Shown here: positions 27,892 through 37,088 of the stretch, piece by piece | How the letters are laid out: the number at the start of each line of letters is the position of its first letter | How positions within the stretch are numbered: position 1 is the first letter of the stretch | Origin: Paenibacillus sp. JDR-2 | Lineage (GTDB): Bacteria > Bacillota > Bacilli > Paenibacillales > Paenibacillaceae | Direction: 5' to 3' | Assembly (NCBI RefSeq): GCF_000023585.1 | Contig: NC_012914.1 | Location: 6,207,501 to 6,271,500 of the forward strand | Length of the DNA stretch: 64,000 nucleotides | The notes under the pieces: model-generated | Told to the model about the DNA's origin: nothing | What the model saw: the letters and a program-made list of their open reading frames with translations, nothing else | The model's database searches: none | Made by a program: the position numbers and the translations under genes

Positions 27892-28752
27892 TTATTGTTG
27901 AAAGAACTCAATACATTTCTGTACGGAAGGATTATTGTAATGATACTTTTTAAAAACAAGCTTTATCTCGCGAAGAGGCGTTGGACTTACAAGACGAATC
28001 ATTTTCAATTCTTGTCCAGGGAAGCCTTCAATTATAGAGGCAGGTAAAATAGCTACCCCCATCTTTTGCAGTACCATGGAAAGAAGAATTTCCGTAGAGG
28101 TTGACTCAAACATGGATAGCAGGTTTTCGGAAATCTTAACACTGGATGCGTGAATATAATCGGTCAAACGCATATCCCCAACAAATAAGGAAGATTCTAA
28201 ATCCTCCAGCTCATGAAAAGAAATACTGGTTCGATCCGCCCATGGATGATCCTTATAAACGATCAACGCTTGTTCTTCTTTATATAGATGCAGGATATGA
28301 ATTTCTTTGTTTGGATTATAATGATCGGTAACGCCAATATCGATACTGTCATTCAATAATTGCTGTGTCGTATTCTCCGCACTGGCAAATTTCAATGTAA
28401 TGTCAGGATGCTGATCATGAAATTCCCGAAAACGGGATGTTAATCTAAAAAAGTTCGTGGGCGAAATGCCTATCGAAAGTTTATTAACCCGAGCGTAACG
28501 CAACTCGTAGGTTTCTTTCTTTGATTCTTCAATGAGCCTCATGACGGAAAGAGCTTTTTCATATAAAATTTCCCCGTCAGCCGTAATCTTTACCCCTCTG
28601 CCAAATCTCTCAAACAAAGGCGCTCCAACTTCCAATTCCAAAAAACGAATCTGTTGACTTAAAGTAGGTTGAGAAATCAATAAAACATCCGCAGCCTTAG
28701 TAAAGCTGCCTTCTTTGCAAATTTGAATAAAACACTCTAATTGCCTGAACAC
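27892..28752 (-). CDS. LysR-family regulator (second of a tandem pair)
   Basis: A 286-residue LysR protein. The N-terminal winged helix begins MFRQLECFIQICKEGSFTKA, with QPTLSQQIRFLE as the recognition region, then an inducer-binding domain. GTG at 28752 uses GAGGTG that lies inside the end of the preceding LysR gene; the coding regions overlap by 16 bases. The two proteins are clear paralogues. No divergent target gene lies beside them. The region is more AT-rich than its neighbours, which may mean acquisition. Confidence 0.9.
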   Translation of the reverse strand: MFRQLECFIQICKEGSFTKAADVLLISQPTLSQQIRFLELEVGAPLFERFGRGVKITADGEILYEKALSVMRLIEESKKETYELRYARVNKLSIGISPTNFFRLTSRFREFHDQHPDITLKFASAENTTQQLLNDSIDIGVTDHYNPNKEIHILHLYKEEQALIVYKDHPWADRTSISFHELEDLESSLFVGDMRLTDYIHASSVKISENLLSMFESTSTEILLSMVLQKMGVAILPASIIEGFPGQELKMIRLVSPTPLREIKLVFKKYHYNNPSVQKCIEFFQQ

Positions 28753-29636
28753 AAAAGATTCACCTCATCCTCTCTTACATAGGAATCCATCTCTTGAATG
28801 AATAATCGCGCAGTGGATTTCATATTAGCGGATTTAAGGTATAACAGAGATATATCCCAATATGGAATATGCCCTTCCAATTTGACAATACGCAAAGAAT
28901 CATCCCTTATACTTTCGAGCAAAGATGTTGGTATAAGAGCCGCTCCAAGTCCATGACGAATCCAATGTAGCAGTACCGAGGTGGAGGATGTTTCTATAAT
29001 CGACTTCAATGTAAACCCGTAAGAGAAACAATACCTATCAATTAACGATTTGTTCTGTTCTCGGAACATGATCGAATTCATTTGCTTCAAGGATTGGAAA
29101 GGAATTGACGTTTGATCGGCCAAAGAATGATCGGAGTGAACCAATAGCGCCATTTCTTGTCTATACAAATGAGTCGAAATCACCGAATCGTCGGAAACCG
29201 GATAGGCCGTTATTCCAAAGTCTACTCTTTGCTCCATAACTTTTTTCTCGGCATTCTCTATATCCATAATTCTTAATAGAATATTCGGGTGCTTCTGGTG
29301 AAACTTCATGAAGAAAGGAGCTAGATATTCAAGCTCAGCAGGACAACAGCCAATAGCAATCGTTTCTCCGAATCTATCGTTGCGGCCATCTATTTCATTA
29401 CGCGCTTCTTCAAGAAGATTCATAATAGCATTGCCCTTATTCAAAAGAATTTTTCCGGCTTCCGTTATTTCAACCCCTCTACTTACCCGATCGAACAATT
29501 GAATATTGTACTCACCCTCCAAAACCCGAATTTGCTGACTTAGCGTAGGCTGAGTCACGCCTAATTCTTCTTTCGCTTTTGTGAAGCTTCCTGATTTGCA
29601 AACCTGAATAAAGTATTCAAGCTGGCGCAATTCCAC
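28737..29636 (-). CDS. LysR-family regulator (first of a tandem pair)
   Basis: A 299-residue LysR regulator beginning at GTG 29636 (MELRQLEYFIQVCKSGSFTK when read with Met), with GGAGG 7 bases upstream. An in-frame start at 29702 would add 22 residues before the conserved helix-turn-helix and is rejected. GVTQPTLSQQIRVLE is the recognition region; the C-terminal co-inducer domain has GCCPAELEYLAPF. It is followed by an overlapping paralogue, probably a duplication that could make heteromers. Confidence 0.9.
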   Translation of the reverse strand: MELRQLEYFIQVCKSGSFTKAKEELGVTQPTLSQQIRVLEGEYNIQLFDRVSRGVEITEAGKILLNKGNAIMNLLEEARNEIDGRNDRFGETIAIGCCPAELEYLAPFFMKFHQKHPNILLRIMDIENAEKKVMEQRVDFGITAYPVSDDSVISTHLYRQEMALLVHSDHSLADQTSIPFQSLKQMNSIMFREQNKSLIDRYCFSYGFTLKSIIETSSTSVLLHWIRHGLGAALIPTSLLESIRDDSLRIVKLEGHIPYWDISLLYLKSANMKSTARLFIQEMDSYVREDEVNLLCSGN

Positions 29637-29813
29637 GGCGTATTCCTCCTTAGTCCATTCAGATTCGCTCCATGCATGGTTGCCTTCCGAGCTATCCTTC
29701 ATTCATGTTTTTCAGCTCCAACCCCTCATTAAACATTATATGAAAGAACCAGTCCTGTAATATATCCGCTAGATTTCAGGTTAAGGTTGCTGGATTTTAG
29801 GGTTGGTCCCGCA

Positions 29814-29843
29814 AAAGAAAAAGCCACTCCGCAAGAGTGGCTT
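29814..29843 (-). terminator. Terminator of MATE gene
   Basis: AAGCCACTC / GAGTGGCTT hairpin with a T-rich tail on the reverse strand. Confidence 0.85.
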
Positions 29844-29850
29844 CCTTAAT

Positions 29851-31227
29851 CTAGTTCATTCCAACCGTCTGCACCGCGGATGCAGACTCCCCCTGCTGCC
29901 GAGGCAGCTTGCGGCGTCGGATCCAGCGCGTCCCAACAAGAATGGCGCGGAACAGTTCATCTAGCAGCAGGCCAGCCAATACCCCCATAATGCCCATATC
30001 GAGCACTACGCCAAACACATAGGCCCCGCCTGTTGCGAAGATCCACATGCCCAGCATGCTGCTCATGGCCACAAACTTTGCTTCGCCAATCGCCGTTAGG
30101 GACTGGATGAAGGAATACGTCCATGTCCGCATCGGCTGCCAAATCATGCACCAGAAGAACAAAGGCAGCAGGATGCCGGTTATCTTTTGGTCCGACGTAA
30201 ACCAGCCGATTGTTGTATGCCCAAAAGCATACAGCAGCACGGCCAGCGTAAAGGTTGGCACCATGCCGATCATGGCAGCGCGGTACGGAGCCCGGTAGAC
30301 ATCGTCATACTTTCTCCCGCCGTACAGCTGACCGCATTGAATCTGGACGGCCATTCCGATGGAATTGCCGATCAGCCAGGGCAGCTGCTGGATAATATTG
30401 AAGTAGGAGAATGCCGCCAGCTGCGCCGCCCCCATCGATGAGACGATTGCCAGCGTGACAATCTGCGAATACCCCCAGGACGCTGCATTTCCCAGGTTCG
30501 GCAGGCCAATGCCAACCATCTCCTTGAGCAGCGGACGGTCAAACCCGCGCCAGTCGCTCCGCTCAAACGGGCTTGGGAAAGAGCGAAGCAGGAGCCATAC
30601 GCCCACCGCGCACGCAAGCAACCGGCTGATGATCGTCGAGATGCCTATCCCCTCTATCCCCATCTGCGGGAAGCCCAACTCGCCAAAGATAAACACATAG
30701 TTCAGCAGCACGTGAACCACGTTCATTCCGATTGCGATCATCATCGGCCCGCGCGTATTGCCGGTGTTCCGGATCATCACGGTCAGCATCATATTAAGCT
30801 CCGTCAAGAGAGAGCAGCCGCCGATAAAGGCCATATAAGTGGTCGCCTGCGGCACCACTTCGGCAGGCGTCCCCATTAGACGCACGATAGTTCCCGAGCC
30901 AAAAGCAAACAGCAGGCTAACCAGGACTCCGCCAATCAGCCCGACTTTAATCGCCATCGCCGCGGCGCGTCTCGCCGTATGGGGATCGCCCGCTCCCCAT
31001 CTGCGCGCGATTACGATCCCTGCCCCGCCGTTAATAAGCACAAAGATTGTAAGCAGGGAACGCATCACCTGATTGGATACGCCTACCGCAGATACCGCAT
31101 TATCTCCCAAACGGCTGACCATCAGGGAATCAACGGTGCCCATCAGAAACTGTAAAATCAACTCGATAGCGATAGGCCATGCGAGCGTGTATAAAGAAAT
31201 GGATCTGTCTGTTTTTACCTGAGCCAT
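29851..31227 (-). CDS. MATE-family multidrug efflux transporter
   Basis: A 458-residue cation-coupled exporter with about 12 hydrophobic helices in two repeats: GTVDSLMVSRLGDNAVSAVG near residue 30 and IVIARRWGAGD are typical of the first half. GGGAGG precedes the ATG. It is divergent from the AraC-cupin operon, whose regulator may control it. Export of a drug, dye or secondary metabolite is likely but unspecified. Confidence 0.92.
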   Translation of the reverse strand: MAQVKTDRSISLYTLAWPIAIELILQFLMGTVDSLMVSRLGDNAVSAVGVSNQVMRSLLTIFVLINGGAGIVIARRWGAGDPHTARRAAAMAIKVGLIGGVLVSLLFAFGSGTIVRLMGTPAEVVPQATTYMAFIGGCSLLTELNMMLTVMIRNTGNTRGPMMIAIGMNVVHVLLNYVFIFGELGFPQMGIEGIGISTIISRLLACAVGVWLLLRSFPSPFERSDWRGFDRPLLKEMVGIGLPNLGNAASWGYSQIVTLAIVSSMGAAQLAAFSYFNIIQQLPWLIGNSIGMAVQIQCGQLYGGRKYDDVYRAPYRAAMIGMVPTFTLAVLLYAFGHTTIGWFTSDQKITGILLPLFFWCMIWQPMRTWTYSFIQSLTAIGEAKFVAMSSMLGMWIFATGGAYVFGVVLDMGIMGVLAGLLLDELFRAILVGTRWIRRRKLPRQQGESASAVQTVGMN

Positions 31228-31403
31228 CGCTTCCCGTACCTCCCAGTTTTATTTAATCCATTTTGCTCCAACTATCCGATATCCACTGGGGCGTTTATGT
31301 GTGATAACATTAACCAATATAGAACGTTCACGGGTTAATGTCTTAATGCTTCTTGTTGTTTATTATTCCGATCTTGCTAATCTGATGGCTGGAGGCAGCA
31401 CCT

Positions 31404-32279
31404 ATGCGAAGTGATTTATGGGAAAATACCGTTATGACCGATCCGGCTCTGCCGATCAATGTGTTCCATCCGACCTTTGGTATCGGATGCTCCCTGCCTC
31501 TCCACTGGCATGAGCATTTCGAGCTGATCTACGTCGAAAGCGGCGAGGTTCTCTACACGATTGGCGGACAGCCGTTCCCTACCAAACCGGGCGACATGCT
31601 GTTCGTCAACAGCGGCGAGCTTCATTCGGCAGCCTCGCTTAACCCGAACGAGCCTTTTACGGTATACGCGCTTGTGTTTAATCCATCCATACTAGGCCTG
31701 AAGGAACCGCATATTGTTGATCTGGTCGCTCCTTACACGAACGGCATGTCCATGATCGCGAGCCGCATTGAACAGACAGATTCGCTGTACCCGCTGCTGA
31801 AGCAGACAACGCTGCGGCTAGCCGGAGAATTCGAGCAGAAGCCCCGCGGCTATGAGCTAGCTGTCCGTTCCTACTGCCAGCTGCTCTTCACCTGGCTGAG
31901 CCGGGAATTTACCGTCATGCAGCGCAGCGACACCGAGATGAACGCGTTCCGCGCGAGGACCAACCGGTTCAAGGAGCTGCTCACCCGTCTGGAATCCGAC
32001 GTGGCCGAGCGCGTAACCGTCGAACAGGCAGCCTCTTTTGTCCATATGAGCCCGTATCATTTCTGCCGCATGTTCAAGAAGATAACCGGCCAGACCTTCG
32101 TGCAATACATGAATCTTAACCGCATTAACAGAGCCGAATATTTACTGAAAAACACCGCCATGAGCGTCACGGACATCGCAGCCGAGATCGGCTGCAGCAG
32201 CATTAACAGCTTCTCGAAGCTATTTCGACAGCTGCGGGGCGTCTCGCCGCGCGACCTTAGAAAGGGGCAGACAATATGA
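31404..32279 (+). CDS. AraC-family regulator with N-terminal cupin
   Basis: A 291-residue regulator. The N-terminal cupin sensor has LPLHWHEHFELIYVESGE with its His cluster; the C-terminal AraC domain has VTVEQAASFVHMSPYHFCRM and SVTDIAAEIGCSSINSFSKL. GGAGG precedes ATG 31404. Its last four bases overlap the cupin gene start (ATGA), so the two are co-translated. It diverges from the MATE pump, a likely target. Confidence 0.9.
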   Translation: MRSDLWENTVMTDPALPINVFHPTFGIGCSLPLHWHEHFELIYVESGEVLYTIGGQPFPTKPGDMLFVNSGELHSAASLNPNEPFTVYALVFNPSILGLKEPHIVDLVAPYTNGMSMIASRIEQTDSLYPLLKQTTLRLAGEFEQKPRGYELAVRSYCQLLFTWLSREFTVMQRSDTEMNAFRARTNRFKELLTRLESDVAERVTVEQAASFVHMSPYHFCRMFKKITGQTFVQYMNLNRINRAEYLLKNTAMSVTDIAAEIGCSSINSFSKLFRQLRGVSPRDLRKGQTI

Positions 32280-32689
32280 AAAAAGTAACCGCTTTCCCAT
32301 TAGCGGGACATTTGCTGTCAACAACGGGAGGCAATCTGGTTATGGCCGAGTGGACGGCAGAGGGCTGCACTGAAGGGGCGGAGCCTATGAAAATCGCTCC
32401 GCTGCACATTCATCGCGAGGATGATGAGGCATGGTACGTACTGGAAGGAACTCTTGCCTTCCGGATTGACGACCAGACGGTGGAGGCGAACGCAGGCGAC
32501 GCCGTTATGGTGCCCCGGGGAGCCGCCCATACGTACTGGAATCCAAAGGCCGAGTCCGCACGTTACCTTCTAATCATGACGGTCCGGATCAGCGAATTGA
32601 TTGAAGCCATCCACGCCGCCCCGGATCGCAGCCCGGAAGGGCTGCGAAGGCTATTTGAAAAGTATGAAACCGAATTCATAGGATGGTAA
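32276..32689 (+). CDS. Single-domain cupin protein
   Basis: A 137-residue cupin. The first motif, APLHIHREDDEAWYVLEGTL, holds the two His and Glu metal ligands; the second, GDAVMVPRGAAHTYWN, holds the third His. It could be a small isomerase or dioxygenase or a ligand sensor. It is translationally coupled to the AraC regulator and followed by a strong terminator. Confidence 0.85.
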   Translation: MKKVTAFPLAGHLLSTTGGNLVMAEWTAEGCTEGAEPMKIAPLHIHREDDEAWYVLEGTLAFRIDDQTVEANAGDAVMVPRGAAHTYWNPKAESARYLLIMTVRISELIEAIHAAPDRSPEGLRRLFEKYETEFIGW

Positions 32690-32722
32690 CGGTTTATAAA
32701 GAGACAAGAAAGAGTTGTTTGA

Positions 32723-32762
32723 GCACGAAAAAGCAGACGGGTTCCCGCCTGCTTTTTCGTGC
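32723..32762 (+). terminator. Terminator of AraC-cupin operon
   Basis: Long hairpin with GCACGAAAAAGCAG / CTGCTTTTTCGTGC arms and an inner CGGG/CCCG pairing. Confidence 0.8.
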
Positions 32763-32821
32763 TGTCCTTATCAATGCTCTTCCGCCAAGCCAATATTCAC
32801 TGGCCCCCGCGCTTGCCGCAT

Positions 32822-33511
32822 CTAGTTTACGTAACGTTTGAAATGACTCGTTCTGCGAACAAGCCTGCAGTGCGACATATAGAGGCGCGTGCTTTTCTTT
32901 TGCGTGTGGCTTTTGTAATCCCTTCTCCTAATACAGACGTAATGCCGCTTCGATAAGGAATACACGCGAAAGCCTCTGCGGATGCACCGCCCGACCCAGC
33001 CGGAATCCGAGCCGACCTTTTTGAATTCGGGAAACGGGACGCGCTTCCAGACCGACTTCCGAAAGACCAGCGTGCCGCCCTTGATGCTGCGCGAGTACTT
33101 CTTTTCTCCGCCCCTGCGGAAAACCATCAGTGAGCGATAGGCCTCGAAATAAATGTAGGAGGTATGTTTGCCTACGATAGACGCCTTGCCGCTCTTGATG
33201 GCACGCGCGGCTTCCCGCAAAAATTTGGGCCCGTAATAATCGTCATCGTCAAACTTGGCGATGATGCCGCCCTCGGCCATATTGATGGCGTAATTCAGGC
33301 ATTTGCCAAGCTTGTATTTCTGGGGGAGCTGAATAACCCTTACTTCGTTCTCCGGGTATTGGTTTGCCCGCTCCTGATATTGTTCGATATCCATCTTGTC
33401 GTCATTCAAGACGATAATCATTTGTTTGTCCTTCCAAACCTGCCGATCGTAATTATCGAATACATTATCGATGAATTGGGATCTCATCGTACACGCGATT
33501 ACGGTGATCAT
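32822..33511 (-). CDS. GT2-like glycosyltransferase
   Basis: A 229-residue cytosolic enzyme of the GT-A fold. It starts MITVIACTMRSQFIDNVFDN and has the nucleotide-sugar-binding acidic motif AKFDDDDYYGPKF, followed by a GGTLVFRKSVW strand. The C-terminal 50 residues are very basic (RRRDYKSHTQKKS), possibly for membrane or polymer contact. ATG 33511 overlaps the stop of the preceding glycosyltransferase gene (33513); in-frame starts up to 33616 only extend into that gene. Acceptor and sugar unknown. Confidence 0.85.
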   Translation of the reverse strand: MITVIACTMRSQFIDNVFDNYDRQVWKDKQMIIVLNDDKMDIEQYQERANQYPENEVRVIQLPQKYKLGKCLNYAINMAEGGIIAKFDDDDYYGPKFLREAARAIKSGKASIVGKHTSYIYFEAYRSLMVFRRGGEKKYSRSIKGGTLVFRKSVWKRVPFPEFKKVGSDSGWVGRCIRRGFRVYSLSKRHYVCIRRRDYKSHTQKKSTRLYMSHCRLVRRTSHFKRYVN

Positions 33512-33512
33512 C

Positions 33513-34541
33513 TTACTTATCATCTCCATTCGGCGCAGCCAGCAGCTTGGCCTCGCGCCGGTTCCATAATGTATTTTTTTTGATTTTGTACAATTTTCCG
33601 TCGATGATTTTCTCATACAAACTTAAGAAGCGATCCGTCATGATTAAATCGGAATAGCGGCTTCTGGCGTAACGTCTGCATTCGCTGGCTTTGGGCAGCC
33701 TCTTCTTGCGGTATTTAATCTTCATCGCCATTTCGGATGTCGTTTTGCATAAGAGCTGAGGCATTCCTTTAAGCACCTCGGCAACGCCGCCTTTGTTGAA
33801 GCCTAGTACGGGCGTGCCGCTGGCCAGCGATTCAATGAGGACCAGTCCGAAAGGTTCATCCCATGTCGACGTGAACAGGACGCAGCTTGCGTTGGCGAGC
33901 AGCTCGCGTTTGCGGTCTCCGCCGACGGGGCCGATATAGCTGATTTTACTGCCGAGATGAGGTTTGATTTTAGCATTGAAATAAGCCTTGTCGTTCAGCG
34001 TGCCGGCAATAATGAGCCGCATACCCGTTTTTTTGGCAACTTTAATGGCAAGGTGTACACCTTTTTCCTTAATTAATCTTCCCATGAAGAGCAGATAGTT
34101 TTGCTTGTCTTTCGTGTAGGTGTAATCCTCCATGCGGATGCCGTTATGGACGGCATAGCCCTTTCGTTTCCCGTATTTGCGGAGAATGAATTTGCTGACG
34201 TATACCCGAAGCTGCACGTCTCCCTTGATCCCTTTGGAATGGGAGTTGCTTATAGTCGGAATAGGCGGATTCGCTTTCGCAACGATGCCGTAATGATCGT
34301 GTATGATATCCACGTCGGGCGGAAGGTTTTTAATAATAAAGTCCAGCTGCTTTTTCGGATCATCCGACTCGTATTCGAACGTTTGGGTCGCATTCGAGGT
34401 TGATCCTTTCTTGGCAAACAGAAACACTTCATGCCCCCGGTTGACCAACTCTTCCGTTAAATAATGCACGTCGCGCTGCGTGCCCCCGTAATCCTTCGGA
34501 GGTACAGGAATCGTATTCGTCGATATTTGAGCAATTCTCAA
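33513..34541 (-). CDS. GT4-family glycosyltransferase
   Basis: A 342-residue GT-B enzyme. The N-terminal motif KDYGGTQRDVHYLTEELVNRG is the acceptor-side glycine loop, and the C-terminal EX7E motif is EPFGLVLIESLASGTPVLGF. It transfers a sugar from a nucleotide donor to a polysaccharide or glycolipid. It is the first gene of a two-gene transferase operon divergent from a nucleotidyltransferase and UDP-glucose dehydrogenase, so the four probably act in one cell-surface polymer. Confidence 0.9.
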   Translation of the reverse strand: MRIAQISTNTIPVPPKDYGGTQRDVHYLTEELVNRGHEVFLFAKKGSTSNATQTFEYESDDPKKQLDFIIKNLPPDVDIIHDHYGIVAKANPPIPTISNSHSKGIKGDVQLRVYVSKFILRKYGKRKGYAVHNGIRMEDYTYTKDKQNYLLFMGRLIKEKGVHLAIKVAKKTGMRLIIAGTLNDKAYFNAKIKPHLGSKISYIGPVGGDRKRELLANASCVLFTSTWDEPFGLVLIESLASGTPVLGFNKGGVAEVLKGMPQLLCKTTSEMAMKIKYRKKRLPKASECRRYARSRYSDLIMTDRFLSLYEKIIDGKLYKIKKNTLWNRREAKLLAAPNGDDK

Positions 34542-34732
34542 ATGTCTCTCAACTCCTTAGGTCCAATCTTCCCATAGGCATTCCTTGTAGGATATGAATG
34601 GACTCCTGCGCAGGGCACGGCGCTTGCACCATTATCAGCCACCTACTTTATACCGCGTACAGTATACGCCCATACCAAGTGTAAGCCTTTTTAATAGAAT
34701 AGTAGAAGTTGATAGAAAGAGGTGAGAAGCTG

Positions 34733-35725
34733 TTGAAGGGATTGATTCTCTGTGCGGGGAAAGGAAGCCGTTTATATCCGTTTACCAAAAATCGGCCGAA
34801 GACGCTTATACCCGTTACAAATACGCCCCTGTTGCAATTATCAATCATGAAGTTAATGGAGCTTGGAATAGATCGTATCGGCATCGTCATCCATCCATCC
34901 CAAGAAGCCGACATTCGCGCGCAATTCGGCGAGGGAGAGGCGTTTGGCATTTCGATTACGTACATTTATCAGCATGCACCGAAAGGAATCGCGAACGCGC
35001 TCAAAAATGCGGAATATTATTTATCGGGCGAACCGTTCCTGCTTCTTCTGGGAGATAATCTGATTTCCGCTCCGTTATCCGATCTGAAGTACGATGTCGA
35101 GCATGGCGGTGTACAAGCGTCCTTATTGCTTGCGGAAGTTGCGGACCCGCAGGATTACGGCATCGCGGAGATCCAGGATTCGCGAATCATAGGTCTGGAA
35201 GAAAAACCGGTACATCCGAAGTCGAATTTAGCGGTTATAGGGGGTTACGCGTTTACGAAGGAGATCTTTGGAGCCGTGAACAAAATTACACCCTCTAAGC
35301 GTGGCGAGTACGAAATAACGGATGCGATTCAGTGGTTGATCGAGCAGCGTTACGACGTCGCTTACCGCGTGACCGACCAATTGAACATCGACGTGGGCAC
35401 GAAGGATCGATGGCTGCTGGCCAATCGAAAACTGCTGGAAGCCGAAGCCCTGCAGAAACGGGTTCACGACTCCGTCCAGATGGAGCGCTGCACAATCGTA
35501 GAGCCGGTATCGATTGATAAGGACTGCGTGCTGAAGGATTGCCGGATTGGCCCTTACGTTTCGGTGGGTGCGGGATCCAGACTGGAAAATTGCCAAATCG
35601 AGAGCAGCATTATTTTGAATGGAGTTCATATGAAAGATCTCCCGTTCCCTATTAAAAATGTTATTATCGGCGAACATTCCATTGTCGCCGGGGGACTGAT
35701 GGATAAAGAGGTGAAGGAGCCTTGA
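34733..35725 (+). CDS. Sugar-1-phosphate nucleotidyltransferase (RmlA/StrD-like)
   Basis: A 330-residue nucleotidyltransferase that activates a sugar phosphate. The signature LILCAGKGSRLYPFTKNRPK is at the N-terminus, with LLLLGDNLIS as the metal-binding Asp region. The C-terminal 80 residues form hexapeptide-repeat turns (CVLKDCRIGPYVSVGAGSRL). The long form resembles antibiotic-type dTDP-glucose synthases more than RmlA. TTG 34733 is preceded by AGAGGTGA at 7 bases. Its stop overlaps the start of the next gene (TTGA). Confidence 0.88.
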   Translation: MKGLILCAGKGSRLYPFTKNRPKTLIPVTNTPLLQLSIMKLMELGIDRIGIVIHPSQEADIRAQFGEGEAFGISITYIYQHAPKGIANALKNAEYYLSGEPFLLLLGDNLISAPLSDLKYDVEHGGVQASLLLAEVADPQDYGIAEIQDSRIIGLEEKPVHPKSNLAVIGGYAFTKEIFGAVNKITPSKRGEYEITDAIQWLIEQRYDVAYRVTDQLNIDVGTKDRWLLANRKLLEAEALQKRVHDSVQMERCTIVEPVSIDKDCVLKDCRIGPYVSVGAGSRLENCQIESSIILNGVHMKDLPFPIKNVIIGEHSIVAGGLMDKEVKEP

Positions 35726-37017
35726 AAATTCTGATTATCGGCACGGGCTATGTTGGAGCCACGACCGCAATGGTTTTTGCCGAGATCGGCTGGCAGGTAA
35801 CCGGACTGGATATCGATGCTGGCAAAATCGAACGGTTAAAGAAGGGACAACTGCATTTTCACGAGCCCGGCCTTGAAGGCCTGATTGCCAAGCATGTGCA
35901 AAGCGGCCGTTTGCGGTTTACGACTAATAAAGAAACCGCCATTAAAGAGCACGACGTTATTTTCCTTTGCGTAGGAACGCCATCGCTGCCGGATGGAAGC
36001 GCAGACCTGCGCTACGTTGGGCAAGCCGCCGAGGATATCGGGCGTTTGATGAATGGCTATAAACTTATTGTCACTAAAAGCACCGTACCGGTCGGAACGC
36101 AAGAGCTGATTAAGAAGTGGATAGAAGCAGCGCAGCAAACGGCCTATCCCTTCGACGTCGCTTCCAATCCCGAATTTCTGAGGGAAGGCAAGGCCGTCGA
36201 AGACGCTTTGCGGCCCGACCGCATCGTAATCGGTACCGATAGCCAGCGGGCAACGGAGCAGCTTAAGAAGCTGTATTGGTCTTTTGCCTGCCCTTGGATT
36301 TTAACGACGCCAAGAACCGCGGAGCTTATCAAATATGCATCCAATTCGTTTCTCGCAACGAAAATATCGTATATGAACGAGCTTGCGAGACTTTGCGACG
36401 AGCTGGAGGTCAACGTAAAGGAGATTGCAGAAGGAATGGGCCTTGATCCCCGGATTGGGCCAAGCTTCCTGCAAGCCGGCCTGGGGTACGGAGGTTCCTG
36501 TTTTCCCAAGGATGTCTCGGAACTCGTTACGACTTCGGGAAAGCATCACGTAAATCTTCGTATCTTGGAGGGAGTCATAGAAGTCAATCGCACGCAGCAC
36601 GCTTATTTACTCGACAAGGCGCGGTCGCGCCTTAGCGGATTTACGGACAAAACGGTTGCGGTACTGGGGCTGGCATTCAAGCCGGATACGGACGATATTC
36701 GGGAAGCGCCTGCTTTACGGATCATCGATCAATTGTTACTCGAGCAGGCCAACGTGCAGTTGTATGATCCCATTGCGTCTTTACCGGCTCATGCTTCCTA
36801 CAAGGCGGTTAAGGCCTGTTCCTCAGCCGAAGAAGCCTTGAGAGGCGCGGATGCGATTATCCTATGCACGGAATGGCCCGAATTCGGACAGCTCGATTGG
36901 AAGAAAGCGAAGAAGCTTCTCGGGCAGCCGAACTTCTTTGACGGACGCAATATGACGGACGCTAAACGGCTGCGCGCTCTCGGGTATTATTACAAAGGCA
37001 TCGGCAGCGGTTATTGA
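35722..37017 (+). CDS. UDP-glucose 6-dehydrogenase
   Basis: Oxidises UDP-glucose to UDP-glucuronate with NAD. The 431-residue chain has the N-terminal Rossmann motif GTGYVGATTA, the LREG segment (SNPEFLREGKAVED), and the catalytic Cys260 in GLGYGGSCFPKD; the C-terminal domain has LAFKPDTDDIREAPA. TTG start with GGAG, overlapping the nucleotidyltransferase stop. Similar to TuaD/Ugd enzymes for acidic polysaccharides such as teichuronic acid. Confidence 0.93.
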   Translation: MKILIIGTGYVGATTAMVFAEIGWQVTGLDIDAGKIERLKKGQLHFHEPGLEGLIAKHVQSGRLRFTTNKETAIKEHDVIFLCVGTPSLPDGSADLRYVGQAAEDIGRLMNGYKLIVTKSTVPVGTQELIKKWIEAAQQTAYPFDVASNPEFLREGKAVEDALRPDRIVIGTDSQRATEQLKKLYWSFACPWILTTPRTAELIKYASNSFLATKISYMNELARLCDELEVNVKEIAEGMGLDPRIGPSFLQAGLGYGGSCFPKDVSELVTTSGKHHVNLRILEGVIEVNRTQHAYLLDKARSRLSGFTDKTVAVLGLAFKPDTDDIREAPALRIIDQLLLEQANVQLYDPIASLPAHASYKAVKACSSAEEALRGADAIILCTEWPEFGQLDWKKAKKLLGQPNFFDGRNMTDAKRLRALGYYYKGIGSGY

Positions 37018-37039
37018 TTCGTTTTTTCAGATAAAGAAA

Positions 37040-37074
37040 GGCTGGCCTCCAAGTCCAATGACTTGAGGCCAGCC
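37040..37074. terminator. Terminator after UDP-glucose dehydrogenase
   Basis: AGGCTGGCCTC / GAGGCCAGCCT hairpin between convergent genes; serves both strands. Confidence 0.8.
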
Positions 37075-37088
37075 TGCTATTTTACGTC

